Below are positions 1 to 9,091 of a stretch of DNA of 64,000 nt, piece after piece. Position 1 is the first letter of the stretch, and each line of letters begins with the position of its first letter. The position numbers and the translations under genes are program-made. Source of the DNA: JAYVJH01 sp043777595 (lineage in GTDB: Bacteria > Bacteroidota > Bacteroidia > Cytophagales > Spirosomataceae). The stretch lies in the NCBI GenBank assembly GCA_043777595.1, contig JAYWHT010000060.1, forward strand, positions 55,368 through 119,367, in the 5' to 3' direction. The notes beneath the pieces were generated by a model that ran no database searches, was not told the origin of the DNA, and worked only from the letters and a program-made list of their open reading frames with translations.

Positions 1-70
1 TGGACTGACAACTTGGCAGATAAACAAGGTTTTTACCAAAAAAAAGTGTTTTGGGTCGAATTTTGCTCAA
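1..70 (-). CDS. birA: biotin--[acetyl-CoA-carboxylase] ligase, N-terminal fragment (runs off the window)
   Basis: Only the first 23 codons are inside the window. They read SKIRPKTLFFGKNLVYLPSC followed by Q-S, which matches the N-terminus of Bacteroidota biotin protein ligases, where a short strand leads into the conserved YLPSCxSTN motif. The family attaches biotin to the carrier protein of acetyl-CoA carboxylase. No ATG is available in frame; the likely start is TTG at 68-70, just after an in-frame stop. The gene diverges from rsfS, the usual arrangement in this phylum. The call rests on a short stretch, so it is moderate in certainty. Confidence 0.55.
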   Translation of the reverse strand, partial: MSKIRPKTLFFGKNLVYLPSCQS

Positions 71-158
71 AGTTTCGTAAATTTATGTTTTATTCAAACA
101 GCGGGTCTTTCAGCAAAGATATAGACCTGTGTTTAAATTATCCACTTTTTATTTACAA

Positions 159-542
159 ATGAAAAAACGCAAAATAACAGAATTATCCTCAAACGACCTT
201 TGCCAGCTCGTTGTGAAAGGAATGCAAGAAAAAAAAGGAATAGATGTAGTGATAATGGATTTGCGTGAGGTAAAAAATGCAATCACAGACTTTTTTGTAA
301 TTTGCTCAGGTAATTCAGACACTCAGGTTGATGCAATCGCAGATTCTGTTGAAGAAGAAGTTTGGAAAACAATCAATGCACACCCCTGGCATCGAGAAGG
401 AAAACAATACAAAGAGTGGGTTTTGATTGACTACGTCGATGTAGTTGTTCATGTTTTCAAGAAAGAACGTCGTGAGTTTTATGATCTCGAACAACTCTGG
501 GGCGATGCCGTCATCACACAAGTTCAAGACGCAGTCGCATAA
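159..542 (+). CDS. rsfS: ribosome silencing factor RsfS (Iojap family)
   Basis: RsfS binds ribosomal protein uL14 on the large subunit and blocks subunit joining when nutrients are scarce. The 127-residue product has the typical family length and core: a DLR segment, then ITDFFVICSGNSDTQVDAI, then the W-x-LIDYxDVVVHVF region and a C-terminal YDLEQLWGDA. I chose ATG 159 over a GTG 30 bases upstream because RsfS proteins start close to the first helix. It lies 105 bases before ftsH, the standard Bacteroidota pairing. Confidence 0.93.
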   Translation: MKKRKITELSSNDLCQLVVKGMQEKKGIDVVIMDLREVKNAITDFFVICSGNSDTQVDAIADSVEEEVWKTINAHPWHREGKQYKEWVLIDYVDVVVHVFKKERREFYDLEQLWGDAVITQVQDAVA

Positions 543-647
543 AATTGAACATTCAAACTACCAAATGTGTTAAGTTAGGGAAAGCCAATAATAAATATAA
601 AAAAGCAGACCGCCGACTGATGGTCAATCACTAATCGATAAACAAAA

Positions 648-2645
648 ATGTCTGAAAATAAAGGAAATCCTTTGAACCCAAATAATAGAAACCCAAAGAA
701 AGCTGGTTATCAAGGCTGGATAGTTGTGAGCTTAGTGATGGCTATCATGGCCATTGCTGTGTTTAGCAAAACCCCTGCCATCAAGCCTACATCGCCCAAA
801 GCATTTGAAAAAATGGTCAGAGACCATGAAGTACAGAGCATTGTGATGGTCAATGATCAAATAGTAGAGGTTACTCTGACCCAAGCCGCAATGAACAGCG
901 ACAAGTACAAAGCCCTGTTTGCTGAGAAGCCAATACTTGGAACAGCCGGACCGCACTTTCAGTTTGAAATCACGTCGTCTGACACATTTCTCAAATACTT
1001 CAATACGCTCAAACCCGACATCGACACCGTGGACTACAAGATGGAACGCCGAGGCGAATGGACTGGCTCAATATTTTCGTGGTTGCTGATTATTGGTATG
1101 TTCGTGTCGATGTACTTTTTGTTGGGCAGAATGACTGGCGGCGGTGGCCCGGGCGGTCAGCTCTTTAATATTGGCCGCTCAAAGGCTACGTTATTTGATG
1201 CAGATAGCAAAGTAAAAATTACTTTTGCCGACGTAGCAGGTTTGGACGAAGCCAAAGAAGAAATCAAAGAAATTGTAGATTATCTCAAAAGCCCAGGCAA
1301 GTTTACAAATCTTGGTGCAAAAATTCCAAAGGGCGCACTGCTCATAGGCCCACCAGGAACAGGCAAGACATTGCTGGCCAAGGCAGTAGCTGGCGAGGCG
1401 GGTGTGCCATTTTTCTCGTTGTCGGGTTCAGACTTTGTCGAAATGTTTGTGGGCGTGGGTGCCGCTCGTGTCAGAGACTTGTTTAAGCAAGCCAAAGACA
1501 AAGCCCCCTGCATTATTTTTATTGACGAGATAGACGCCGTTGGTCGATCACGTGGGCGTGGGTCTGTGCAAGGCTCAAACGACGAAAGAGAAAATACCCT
1601 CAACTCACTACTGGTAGAAATGGACGGCTTCGCCACCGACTCAGGCATTATTATTTTGGCAGCTACCAACCGCCCCGATGTTTTGGACTCAGCACTGTTG
1701 CGTGCTGGTCGCTTCGACCGTCAGATTTCGGTCGATAAGCCAGATGTCATAGGACGAGAGGCTATCTTCAAAGTACACCTCAAACCCATCAAAACTGGTG
1801 CAGATGTTGAACCCAAAAAATTAGCGGCTCAAACACCAGGATTTGCGGGTGCAGAAATTGCCAATGTTTGCAACGAGGCCGCCCTAATAGCCGCTCGCCA
1901 CGACCATACTGAGGTTACAATGAAAGACTTTCAAGATGCGATGGATAGGGTAATTGGTGGATTGGAAAAGAAAAACAAACTCATATCGCCAGACGAAAAG
2001 AAAATAGTGGCATACCATGAAGCAGGCCATGCAGTAGCTGGCTGGTTTCTGGAACACGCCGACCCGTTGGTCAAAGTTACCATTGTACCTCGTGGTATTG
2101 CGGCATTGGGTTACGCTCAATATTTACCAAAAGAACAATTTTTGTTTAGAACTGAACAACTATTAGACGAAATGAGCATGACGCTCGGAGGCCGTGCCGC
2201 CGAAGAAGTAGTGTTTGGCAAAGTATCGACTGGTGCTTTGAGCGACTTGGAGCGTGTTACCAAACTCGCAACAAGTATGGTAACGGTATATGGCTTCAAT
2301 GACAAAATCGGTAATGTGTCGTTTTATGACTCAAAACAAGCTGATTATGCTTTCAATAAGCCTTACTCAGAAGCCACCGCCCGTATGATTGACGAAGAGA
2401 TAAGAACAATAATAAAAGAGTCTTATGACCGCACCGTGCTACTGTTGCACGAAAAACGTGAGCAGTTGGAAATCGTAGCTCAAGAGTTGTTGAAAAAAGA
2501 AATCCTGTTTCAGAGCGACTTAGTGGATCTGATCGGTAAGCGACCTTTTGAGAAAGAAACAACCTACCAAGAGTTTATGAACAACGGCAGCGATGTAGAG
2601 GTAGAGACACCAGCGGCTATTGCCGCAATCGAAGAAACAAAGTAA
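648..2645 (+). CDS. ftsH: ATP-dependent zinc metalloprotease FtsH
   Basis: This is a membrane-anchored AAA protease that degrades misfolded membrane proteins and selected regulators. The 665-residue protein has a first membrane segment near residues 22-42, a periplasmic domain, a second segment near 137-160, an AAA module with Walker A GPPGTGKT (about 233) and Walker B IIFIDEIDAVG, the second region of homology with GRFDRQI, and the zinc motif HEAGH (about 457) opening the M41 peptidase domain. Length and order are normal. A hairpin terminator follows at 2687-2718. Confidence 0.98.
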   Translation: MSENKGNPLNPNNRNPKKAGYQGWIVVSLVMAIMAIAVFSKTPAIKPTSPKAFEKMVRDHEVQSIVMVNDQIVEVTLTQAAMNSDKYKALFAEKPILGTAGPHFQFEITSSDTFLKYFNTLKPDIDTVDYKMERRGEWTGSIFSWLLIIGMFVSMYFLLGRMTGGGGPGGQLFNIGRSKATLFDADSKVKITFADVAGLDEAKEEIKEIVDYLKSPGKFTNLGAKIPKGALLIGPPGTGKTLLAKAVAGEAGVPFFSLSGSDFVEMFVGVGAARVRDLFKQAKDKAPCIIFIDEIDAVGRSRGRGSVQGSNDERENTLNSLLVEMDGFATDSGIIILAATNRPDVLDSALLRAGRFDRQISVDKPDVIGREAIFKVHLKPIKTGADVEPKKLAAQTPGFAGAEIANVCNEAALIAARHDHTEVTMKDFQDAMDRVIGGLEKKNKLISPDEKKIVAYHEAGHAVAGWFLEHADPLVKVTIVPRGIAALGYAQYLPKEQFLFRTEQLLDEMSMTLGGRAAEEVVFGKVSTGALSDLERVTKLATSMVTVYGFNDKIGNVSFYDSKQADYAFNKPYSEATARMIDEEIRTIIKESYDRTVLLLHEKREQLEIVAQELLKKEILFQSDLVDLIGKRPFEKETTYQEFMNNGSDVEVETPAAIAAIEETK

Positions 2646-2686
2646 GGCGATGTTTTTCAGACAAGTCAATATTTAAGTAATTGTTA

Positions 2687-2718
2687 AAATGCCGAGTGGG
2701 TTGCTGCTCGGTATTTTT
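2687..2718 (+). terminator. rho-independent terminator after ftsH
   Basis: The arms AATGCCGAG and CTCGGTATT form a 9-bp stem around a GC-containing loop, followed by a run of T. It lies between the ftsH stop and the kduI start, so the two are probably separate transcription units. Confidence 0.75.
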
Positions 2719-2739
2719 GTTTTAAAAAAATAAAAAACA

Positions 2740-3576
2740 ATGCACATTCAAGTTCGGCACGCCGCCAATCCTACCGACTTTAAACATTATGATACGACAC
2801 GTGTTCGTAATGAGTTTTTGGTCGAAAAACTATTTGTACCAGACCAATTTCACTTTGTGTATAGCCACAACGACCGTATGATTGTGGGCGGAGTAAAGCC
2901 TGTCGGGCTCATTCATAGATTACCGATTTATGACGAATTGAAAGCCGACTATTTTTTGGAACGCCGTGAAATTGGTATCTTGAACATTGGTGGCGATGGC
3001 TTTGTAGTAGTTGGTGAAGAGCTTTACACCCTTCAAAAACGAGACTGCTTGTATGTAGGTATGGGCAACAAAGACGTAACATTCAAAACCCTCGACCCCG
3101 ACAACCCAGCCAAGTTTATTTTGGTTTCTACGTCGGCACACCGCCCTTGCCCCACTACGCTCATGCGAGCCGCCGAAGCCATGCCCGTAGAGATGGGTAC
3201 TGCCGAGACCTCCAACGTCCGAACTATCTATAAATACATTCATGCCGAAGGCATCGAAAGCTGCCAATTAGTGATGGGCATGACAGCCCTCCAAAATGGT
3301 AGTGTCTGGAATACCATGCCCCCGCACACCCACGACCGCCGCTCAGAAATGTACGTTTATTTTGACTTAGACGCCGACCAACGTGTGTTTCATTATATGG
3401 GTACACCAGACGAAACTCGCCACATTGTGGTAGCCAACGAGCAGGCTATCATCTCACCGCCGTGGTCTATTCATGCGGGTAGTGGCACAACGAGCTACTC
3501 GTTTTTGTGGGCAATGGCTGGCGAAAATTATACCTTTGCTGATATGGACGCCACCAAGATAGGAGACTTAAAATAA
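2740..3576 (+). CDS. kduI: 5-dehydro-4-deoxy-D-glucuronate isomerase
   Basis: KduI interconverts 5-keto-4-deoxyuronate and 3-deoxy-D-glycero-2,5-hexodiulosonate in the breakdown of pectin and other uronate polymers. The 278-residue length is exactly that of the family. The cupin metal site is visible as PPHTHDRRSEMYVYF (two His and a Glu) and the downstream SPPWSIHAG His. No other pectin-degradation gene is adjacent, so the physiological substrate cannot be read from context. Confidence 0.95.
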   Translation: MHIQVRHAANPTDFKHYDTTRVRNEFLVEKLFVPDQFHFVYSHNDRMIVGGVKPVGLIHRLPIYDELKADYFLERREIGILNIGGDGFVVVGEELYTLQKRDCLYVGMGNKDVTFKTLDPDNPAKFILVSTSAHRPCPTTLMRAAEAMPVEMGTAETSNVRTIYKYIHAEGIESCQLVMGMTALQNGSVWNTMPPHTHDRRSEMYVYFDLDADQRVFHYMGTPDETRHIVVANEQAIISPPWSIHAGSGTTSYSFLWAMAGENYTFADMDATKIGDLK

Positions 3577-3682
3577 TTTTTTTGACCAAACACTTGGCAT
3601 TGTCATTTGTTTAAAGTACGTTTCGCACTTCAATTATTTATATGGGTCTATTGGCTCATTCACTTTTAAATTTGTGCGAATT

Positions 3683-4039
3683 ATGAAACTACAAATGCAC
3701 TCAGTACATTTCACAGCAGATGAAAAATTATTGGGATTTATTCAAAAAAAATTACAAAAACTCGAAACATTTTACGACCGAATAACAGGCGGCGAAGTAT
3801 TTTTAAAATTAGATAAAAGTGAAAATAGTAAACTCAAGGACAAAATAATAGAAGTAAAAATAAAAGTACCAGGGAGCGAATTATTCGTCAAAGAACATGG
3901 TCAAACCTTTGAAGAAGCCACAGATATAGCTCTCGAAGCCTTGAAAGCCCAAGTAAAAAAATTTAAGGCCAAGCATACCGACTCTAAAATAACAAAAGCA
4001 CAAACCGCCATAGAACTTGAGGAAGTAGAAGAATTATAA
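3683..4039 (+). CDS. hpf: ribosome hibernation-promoting factor (HPF/RaiA family)
   Basis: The protein belongs to the short HPF/RaiA type, which binds the decoding region of the 30S subunit in stationary phase. The 118 residues show the family pattern: an N-terminal strand (LQMHSVHFTAD), a helix rich in Lys, a strand VFLKLDKSEN, a second strand VEIKIKVPG-like segment, and the helix FEEATDIALEALKAQVKKFK. I chose ATG 3683 over GTG 3674 because it sits at the usual family start. The C-terminal dimerisation domain of long HPF is absent. A terminator follows. Confidence 0.9.
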   Translation: MKLQMHSVHFTADEKLLGFIQKKLQKLETFYDRITGGEVFLKLDKSENSKLKDKIIEVKIKVPGSELFVKEHGQTFEEATDIALEALKAQVKKFKAKHTDSKITKAQTAIELEEVEEL

Positions 4040-4060
4040 AAAATATTGACTTTTGATTTC

Positions 4061-4103
4061 AAAAAGATGTCGAATTGTTAGCCCAACAGTTCGACATCTT
4101 TTT
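4061..4103. terminator. hairpin terminator after hpf
   Basis: A 14-bp inverted repeat, AAAAAGATGTCGAA with TTCGACATCTTTTT, encloses a 15-base loop. The plus-strand copy ends in a T run; the flanking A tract means it could also work in reverse. It separates hpf from prmA. Confidence 0.8.
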
Positions 4104-4124
4104 TGTAAAATAACACATACTCAA

Positions 4125-4952
4125 ATGATAACTTACACCGAAGTAAAGCTACAAATTGACCCAGATTTTAATGAAATACTAATAGCCGAACTTGGAGAGA
4201 TTGGCTTTGACTCATTTGTAGAAAACGACGATGAACTACTGTGCTACGTGCCAGAAAGTGATTTTGACGAATTGCAACTTAAAGGTATTATTGCTCGTTA
4301 TCAAGCCCTTACACCCATTTTGTATAGCTTTGAAACCCTCGAAACCAAAAACTGGAATGACGAATGGGAGCGCAACTACCAGCCCATTGAGGTAGCTGGC
4401 CGAGTACGGGTGCGAGCATCGTACCATGCACCCGACTCCGCTTTTGAGTACGACATCTTGATTGACCCCAAGATGTCGTTTGGTACTGGCCACCACGAAA
4501 CTACGACGATGGTAATGGCGCATCAACTGGGTATCGACCACAAAAATAAAAGTGTATTAGACGTTGGTAGCGGCACGGGTATATTGGCGATATTGGCCGA
4601 AAAGTTGGGAGCAACACATCTCACGGCCTTTGATATAGAAGAATGGGCATACTTGAACGCCGTCGAAAATACCCAACTCAACGACTGCCACCACATCAAA
4701 GTTTTTCAGGGTACTATCAACGACTGCCCAGCGGGTATTTATGACATTGTACTGGCCAATATCAACCGTAATATACTGTTGGCTGAGATACCGGCCTACA
4801 TCAAGTTTTTGAAACAGGGTGGCACGCTCGTTGTCAGTGGTTTTTATGAGTTCGATGCCAACGACATTATCGAAAAAGCAACAGAATGTGGGCTTAAAAA
4901 AACCAGCCATGAAACGCTCAACAATTGGGCTTCGATACGGTTTGAGTTGTAG
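4125..4952 (+). CDS. prmA: ribosomal protein L11 methyltransferase
   Basis: PrmA transfers methyl groups from S-adenosylmethionine to lysines and the N-terminus of ribosomal protein uL11. The SAM-binding motif DVGSGTGILAI and the post-motif ANINRNIL are clear, and FGTGHHETT precedes them as in the family. I chose ATG 4125 because a longer TTG-started frame would run through the hpf terminator. The 275-residue length fits Bacteroidota PrmA. Confidence 0.95.
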   Translation: MITYTEVKLQIDPDFNEILIAELGEIGFDSFVENDDELLCYVPESDFDELQLKGIIARYQALTPILYSFETLETKNWNDEWERNYQPIEVAGRVRVRASYHAPDSAFEYDILIDPKMSFGTGHHETTTMVMAHQLGIDHKNKSVLDVGSGTGILAILAEKLGATHLTAFDIEEWAYLNAVENTQLNDCHHIKVFQGTINDCPAGIYDIVLANINRNILLAEIPAYIKFLKQGGTLVVSGFYEFDANDIIEKATECGLKKTSHETLNNWASIRFEL

Positions 4953-4954
4953 AA

Positions 4955-4987
4955 ACCGAAGCCTTCGCTTTGAGCGAAGGCTTCGGT
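4955..4987. repeat. 33-bp perfect palindromic repeat (type A)
   Basis: The arms ACCGAAGCCTTCGC and GCGAAGGCTTCGGT are perfectly complementary around TTTGA. The element sits between the convergent prmA and DUF4199 genes, where it may act as a terminator. An almost identical 33-bp element lies at 53970-54002, in frame inside the peptide exporter gene, so this is a dispersed repeat rather than a gene-specific terminator. Confidence 0.8.
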
Positions 4988-4993
4988 GATACT

Positions 4994-5509
4994 TCAGTCA
5001 AAAACAGGTTTGTCCTTCTTCATAATTGCCGACACAACCAAGGCAATGACAAAGCCAACGATAACAGTCGAAATGATACCAATTGCAAAACCAAAGCCTG
5101 GGCTTGATATTTTTTCTATGAACGCCATACTAGCTTCTATTTGAGCCTCGTCAGAGCCTCGTGCTTCCATACCGCTTCGGGCTTTATCCAATATTTGTTG
5201 TGTAATGGTTTGGTCAATGAAGCTGATATAAATATAATTGTAAACACTTGATATAAAACCAGACACCGCCGCCATCAGTGTGCCAATACCAAGCCCCTGA
5301 CCGTAGCTCATAAAGCCATTGCTGTCTTCTCTAAATTCTTTCATAGCCACAATCATAGCCACAATCAGAATAACTAATGACAGCGAAGTCAAGCTATTGT
5401 TGGTAAATTGCCCACTAACATATAATATTGTGATATAGACAATAGAGGCGATGGCCGTAACAACGCCATATTTGAGAGCCACTCGTGCTGTGGTAGTTTG
5501 TTGTTCCAT
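4994..5509 (-). CDS. DUF4199 family integral membrane protein
   Basis: The 171-residue protein matches the DUF4199 pattern common in Bacteroidota: four hydrophobic segments (about 13-32, 38-56, 74-95, 134-160), a short charged loop with EFREDSNGFMSYGQGLGIG after the second, and a long soluble loop before the last segment. Its function is unknown in the family. It lies 11 bases downstream of the M23-like gene on the same strand and may be co-transcribed with it. Confidence 0.8.
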   Translation of the reverse strand: MEQQTTTARVALKYGVVTAIASIVYITILYVSGQFTNNSLTSLSLVILIVAMIVAMKEFREDSNGFMSYGQGLGIGTLMAAVSGFISSVYNYIYISFIDQTITQQILDKARSGMEARGSDEAQIEASMAFIEKISSPGFGFAIGIISTVIVGFVIALVVSAIMKKDKPVFD

Positions 5510-5520
5510 TGTTGGTATAG

Positions 5521-6492
5521 CTAAGGGTTGTAGGGGCGTACTTTTTCTTTCTGTATCGGCGAATAATCTGTTTTGGTGTCTTGACTTACCATTATTTTTT
5601 CAAAGTAACACTTTACGCCAGTTGCCAAGTTCATGTCTTCTATGTTCTGAATATGAAAATGTAAATGCGCTTCTGTCGAATTTCCAGAGTTGCCACAAAG
5701 CCCAAGTAGCTGGCCTTGTTTTACTTTTTGGCCTTGTTTTACTACTATTGACTGTTGCTTAAAATGAGCAAAAAACAGGTATTCGTTGTTTTGCGTTTTG
5801 ACGATAACCGTATTGCCAGGCACATAAATAGGGTTTAGCGTTCCTGGCACATTGTCTTTGATTCCATCAACCACCAACACGACTTCACCATCACAAGGTG
5901 CTATCAAATCTTTGCCAAAAGCGTAGTAGTCTTCGTTTGAAAGTCCGTCATTTTTGTATGACTTTCCTTTGTCATCTGTAACAATAAAATCAAAAGCATT
6001 TTTTTGGGCTTCGCTCTCGACATGATAGTTAAGTTCTTTTGTATCGCCGCCCCAAACAACAGTCCACTCGTCTCTAAATGGTAGTACCAGCTTTGTGCCA
6101 TTACGAGCTAATATTGGCAAGTTACTTTCTTTGAATGGCTTGACAAGTAACCCATTTATTTTAGAATTATTATCGACCGAAATATTGACTGCCAACAACG
6201 CCCTTTCGAAGTTTGTCTTGTATGAAGCGTAGCTTTTTTCATAATTCACAAACTTTCTGCTTGATATTTTTCCCGCTTGCGCTTTTAGCCCTGCCAAAAA
6301 CGCCATTATTTGGTCGAGTGGCTGTGCTTTTTGCATTTCGGGCGAAAAGCACTTAAATATTGCCTCAAAGTTATTGGCATTATAATTTATCTCGAAGCTA
6401 TCTGCAACGGTCTTACCTATGGCTTTTTCTGACTGCCCAAATGCAAAACCTACAATGGTCATCAATAGTATTGTTAGCAAGTATTTTTTCAT
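5521..6492 (-). CDS. secreted M23-like (LytM fold) protein, active site probably incomplete
   Basis: The product starts with a signal peptide (MKKYLLTILLMTIVGFAFGQ). Residues about 25-120 resemble the small DUF3887-type domain, and residues about 195-300 form an M23/LytM fold ending in the HLHFHIQ motif. The first zinc motif, normally HxGxD, reads AFGKD, so the first His ligand is missing. Known LytM relatives without full zinc sites, such as EnvC, act as regulators of amidases. I chose ATG 6492 because the upstream start would disrupt the signal peptide. The natural role is not known. Confidence 0.8.
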   Translation of the reverse strand: MKKYLLTILLMTIVGFAFGQSEKAIGKTVADSFEINYNANNFEAIFKCFSPEMQKAQPLDQIMAFLAGLKAQAGKISSRKFVNYEKSYASYKTNFERALLAVNISVDNNSKINGLLVKPFKESNLPILARNGTKLVLPFRDEWTVVWGGDTKELNYHVESEAQKNAFDFIVTDDKGKSYKNDGLSNEDYYAFGKDLIAPCDGEVVLVVDGIKDNVPGTLNPIYVPGNTVIVKTQNNEYLFFAHFKQQSIVVKQGQKVKQGQLLGLCGNSGNSTEAHLHFHIQNIEDMNLATGVKCYFEKIMVSQDTKTDYSPIQKEKVRPYNP

Positions 6493-6579
6493 GGAGTAGT
6501 TATACAAATTCAAATAACGTTTTGATTATTAAACAATTATACTGTTTTTTGTTATCCGTTTTTCACTATTCGCTACTCA

Positions 6580-8049
6580 TCAGCTATGTGCCAGTTCTTC
6601 TATTTCTTCTTCTTCAAAAACACGCTCTTTTGGCTCCGTGGCTTGCTGTGTGCCATAGCCCAAAATATGTAACATCGACTCGCTGTTTTGTTGTGGGGCA
6701 AAGAGCTTTGTAACTATATTACCCGCTTCGTCTCTGTCCACTAATACATGTTTGGGTGCTGGAATGAGACAGTGCTGCACGCCACCATAGCCACCCAACG
6801 ACTCTTGGTATGCACCTGTATGAAACAACCCAATGTACTGACGCTCTGTGTCTTGTTCAAAAATAGGCAAATATAAATCGGCACTGTGCATTTCGGTATT
6901 ATAAAAATCTTGCGAGTCGCAGGTCAGGCCACCGAGGTTTACTTTGTGATAGGCACTATCCCAGTTATTGACGGCCAGCATGATGTATTTTTGGTTCATT
7001 CCCCAAGCATCGGGCAGGTGCGTAATAAACGAACCGTCAATCATGTACCAAAGTTCTTTGTCGTTTTGTAGTTTTTTGTCAATAATTTCATAAATCACCG
7101 CACCGCTTTCGCCAACCGTATAGCTGCCAAACTCAGTAAAAATATGCGGAACTTGTACGTCATTTTTGTTACAAATCCATTGTATATTTTCTACTATTTC
7201 ATCAATCATTTGTTGGTAGTCGTAGTTAAACTGCAACGAAGTCTGAATCGGTAGCCCACCACCGATGTCAATCGAGTCGAGGTCAGGGCAAATCTTTTTC
7301 ATTTCGCAATATTTAAACATAAACCGTGTCAGTTCGCTCCAATAGTAGGCCGTGTCTTTGATGCCCGTATTGATAAAAAAGTGGAGCATTTTTAGTTTAA
7401 ATCTCGGATTTGGTTCGATTTTTTCTCGATACAATTCATTCACATCGTTGTATCGCACACCGAGCCGAGAGGTATAAAAAGCAAAATTGGGTTCTTCGTC
7501 AGTCGCAATTCTAATACCATAACTGATTTCCCTATCGGTCGTTACGTGTTGAGCATAATGGTCAATTTCGCTCAGATGGTCTAATATTGGCACCACATTA
7601 AAGCCCTCATTGAGCATTTCGCTGATATATTGTTTATAAACAGGCAACTTGTAGCCATTACACAAAATATAAGTACTCTTTGAAATATTACCTTTACGAT
7701 ACATTTCCATCAAAATCGGAATATCAAAAGCCGACGAAGTTTCGACGTGAATGTTGTGTTTGAGGGCTTCTTCCAGCACAAAATTAAAATGAGAAGACTT
7801 GGTACAATAACAATAAGTGTAAGAACCTTTGTAGTTGTGGCGTTTGAAGGCATTTTTAAAATAAAACTTCGCATTACCAATATGTTCACCGATTTTGGGC
7901 AAATATGTCAGTTTGAGCGGCGTACCGTACTCGTGGATAATGTCCATCAGAGGTACATTATTAAACTGTAATTCATTGTTTTGAACATTAAATTCAAGTG
8001 TCGGAAACTCAAAAGTTTGTTCAATCAGATTGGTATAACTACTTTTCAT
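6580..8049 (-). CDS. speA: biosynthetic arginine decarboxylase (fold III PLP enzyme)
   Basis: The enzyme converts arginine to agmatine, a first step of polyamine synthesis. The 489-residue protein shows the fold III PLP lysine in YCYCTKSSHF (about residue 84), SSAFDI after it, the glycine-rich SIDIGGGLP motif that holds the cofactor phosphate, and a C-terminal FHTGAYQE segment at the dimer active site. It is shorter than the gammaproteobacterial SpeA (about 650 residues), as usual for Bacteroidota. No agmatine-processing gene is adjacent. Confidence 0.9.
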   Translation of the reverse strand: MKSSYTNLIEQTFEFPTLEFNVQNNELQFNNVPLMDIIHEYGTPLKLTYLPKIGEHIGNAKFYFKNAFKRHNYKGSYTYCYCTKSSHFNFVLEEALKHNIHVETSSAFDIPILMEMYRKGNISKSTYILCNGYKLPVYKQYISEMLNEGFNVVPILDHLSEIDHYAQHVTTDREISYGIRIATDEEPNFAFYTSRLGVRYNDVNELYREKIEPNPRFKLKMLHFFINTGIKDTAYYWSELTRFMFKYCEMKKICPDLDSIDIGGGLPIQTSLQFNYDYQQMIDEIVENIQWICNKNDVQVPHIFTEFGSYTVGESGAVIYEIIDKKLQNDKELWYMIDGSFITHLPDAWGMNQKYIMLAVNNWDSAYHKVNLGGLTCDSQDFYNTEMHSADLYLPIFEQDTERQYIGLFHTGAYQESLGGYGGVQHCLIPAPKHVLVDRDEAGNIVTKLFAPQQNSESMLHILGYGTQQATEPKERVFEEEEIEELAHS

Positions 8050-8112
8050 TATTGGTCAAAATGTCTGTTAAATGTGCTACCTTACAATAGATTTTTCCAC
8101 AAAAGAGTTCCG

Positions 8113-9030
8113 CTATTTTGTGTTTTGTTTTGTACTGAAATAGTCCCAGGCCGCTTTGGCAATGTCAGCAATTATTTTTTCGTTTACTTCAAAGTTTTCT
8201 TTCGAGTCGGTTACAAAAACGCTAATAAAAAAGTGTGAGCCATCTGGCAAAAAAACTATCCCTATATCGTTCACGGCCGCCGTTATACCATCTCTTGTAC
8301 CCGACCAGCCAGTTTTGTGAGCCAGCACGGTTTCTTTTGGTAGCTGCCCCCTGAGCCTATCTTTACCTGTTTCGGTTTGTTTCATGGTTGTCCAAATAAA
8401 AGCATGGCTCGATTCAGACAGTAGTTTTTGTTTGTTGTCAAAAAAACCCGCCAGCAACGCATTGGCCGCTTTGGGGGTTGTCCAATTCTGAAACTGTAAA
8501 TCCCAATTACTCTGCATCACTTCTTCATTGATTTTGATAGCGATGTTTTTAAAATTGTTTTTTGCAAAATAATCGTTCACCACCTGCGGGCCGCCAATCA
8601 ATCTCAGTAGTGCATCACAACCAACGTTGTCGCTTTGCGAAACTGTATATTGCATAATTTCGGCCAGTGTCAGCGTTGAGCCATCGGGATATTTGTCTTT
8701 GATGGGGCTGTAAAAAGTTGGGAAAAGGTATTTTTTGGGGATATTTATTTTTTGGTCAAGCGCAAACCGCCCTTTGTCAATATCAGTCAGTATGGCCAAC
8801 GCAATATGAAACTTAAAGACACTTTGCATCGCACAATGTCTATCGCCGTTTATCGACAATGTATCTTTTTTGTCGAGGCCAACAATCGAAACACCCACTG
8901 TGGCATTTTTGGTGGCAACAATTTGCTCTATTTTTTGCCGTAATGGTTCTATATCTTGGGCAGATGCAGAGCCTGAAAGACCAAAAAAAAGTAAAATCGT
9001 AAAGAGTCGGTTATAATTAGTAAATGACAT
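8113..9030 (-). CDS. class A serine beta-lactamase
   Basis: The protein hydrolyses beta-lactams after export to the periplasm. It has a signal peptide (residues about 1-24), the SxxK motif SVFK (about 69), SDN (about 132), an omega-loop Glu in INEEVMQSNWD, and KTG (about 238) followed by WSGTRDG. The long omega region and spacing suggest the Bacteroidota subclass A2 related to CepA/CfxA. No mobile element flanks it, so it appears to be an ordinary chromosomal gene. The spectrum cannot be inferred. Confidence 0.9.
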   Translation of the reverse strand: MSFTNYNRLFTILLFFGLSGSASAQDIEPLRQKIEQIVATKNATVGVSIVGLDKKDTLSINGDRHCAMQSVFKFHIALAILTDIDKGRFALDQKINIPKKYLFPTFYSPIKDKYPDGSTLTLAEIMQYTVSQSDNVGCDALLRLIGGPQVVNDYFAKNNFKNIAIKINEEVMQSNWDLQFQNWTTPKAANALLAGFFDNKQKLLSESSHAFIWTTMKQTETGKDRLRGQLPKETVLAHKTGWSGTRDGITAAVNDIGIVFLPDGSHFFISVFVTDSKENFEVNEKIIADIAKAAWDYFSTKQNTK

Positions 9031-9091
9031 TTATTTATAAAAAATGGACAATTATTCTTAACTCTACATTCATAATTCATAACTGACAAGG

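Noticed and set aside
8113..9030. Beta-lactamase as a recently acquired resistance gene
   Set aside because: No insertion sequence, repeat or composition shift flanks it; codon use looks like that of the neighbours.
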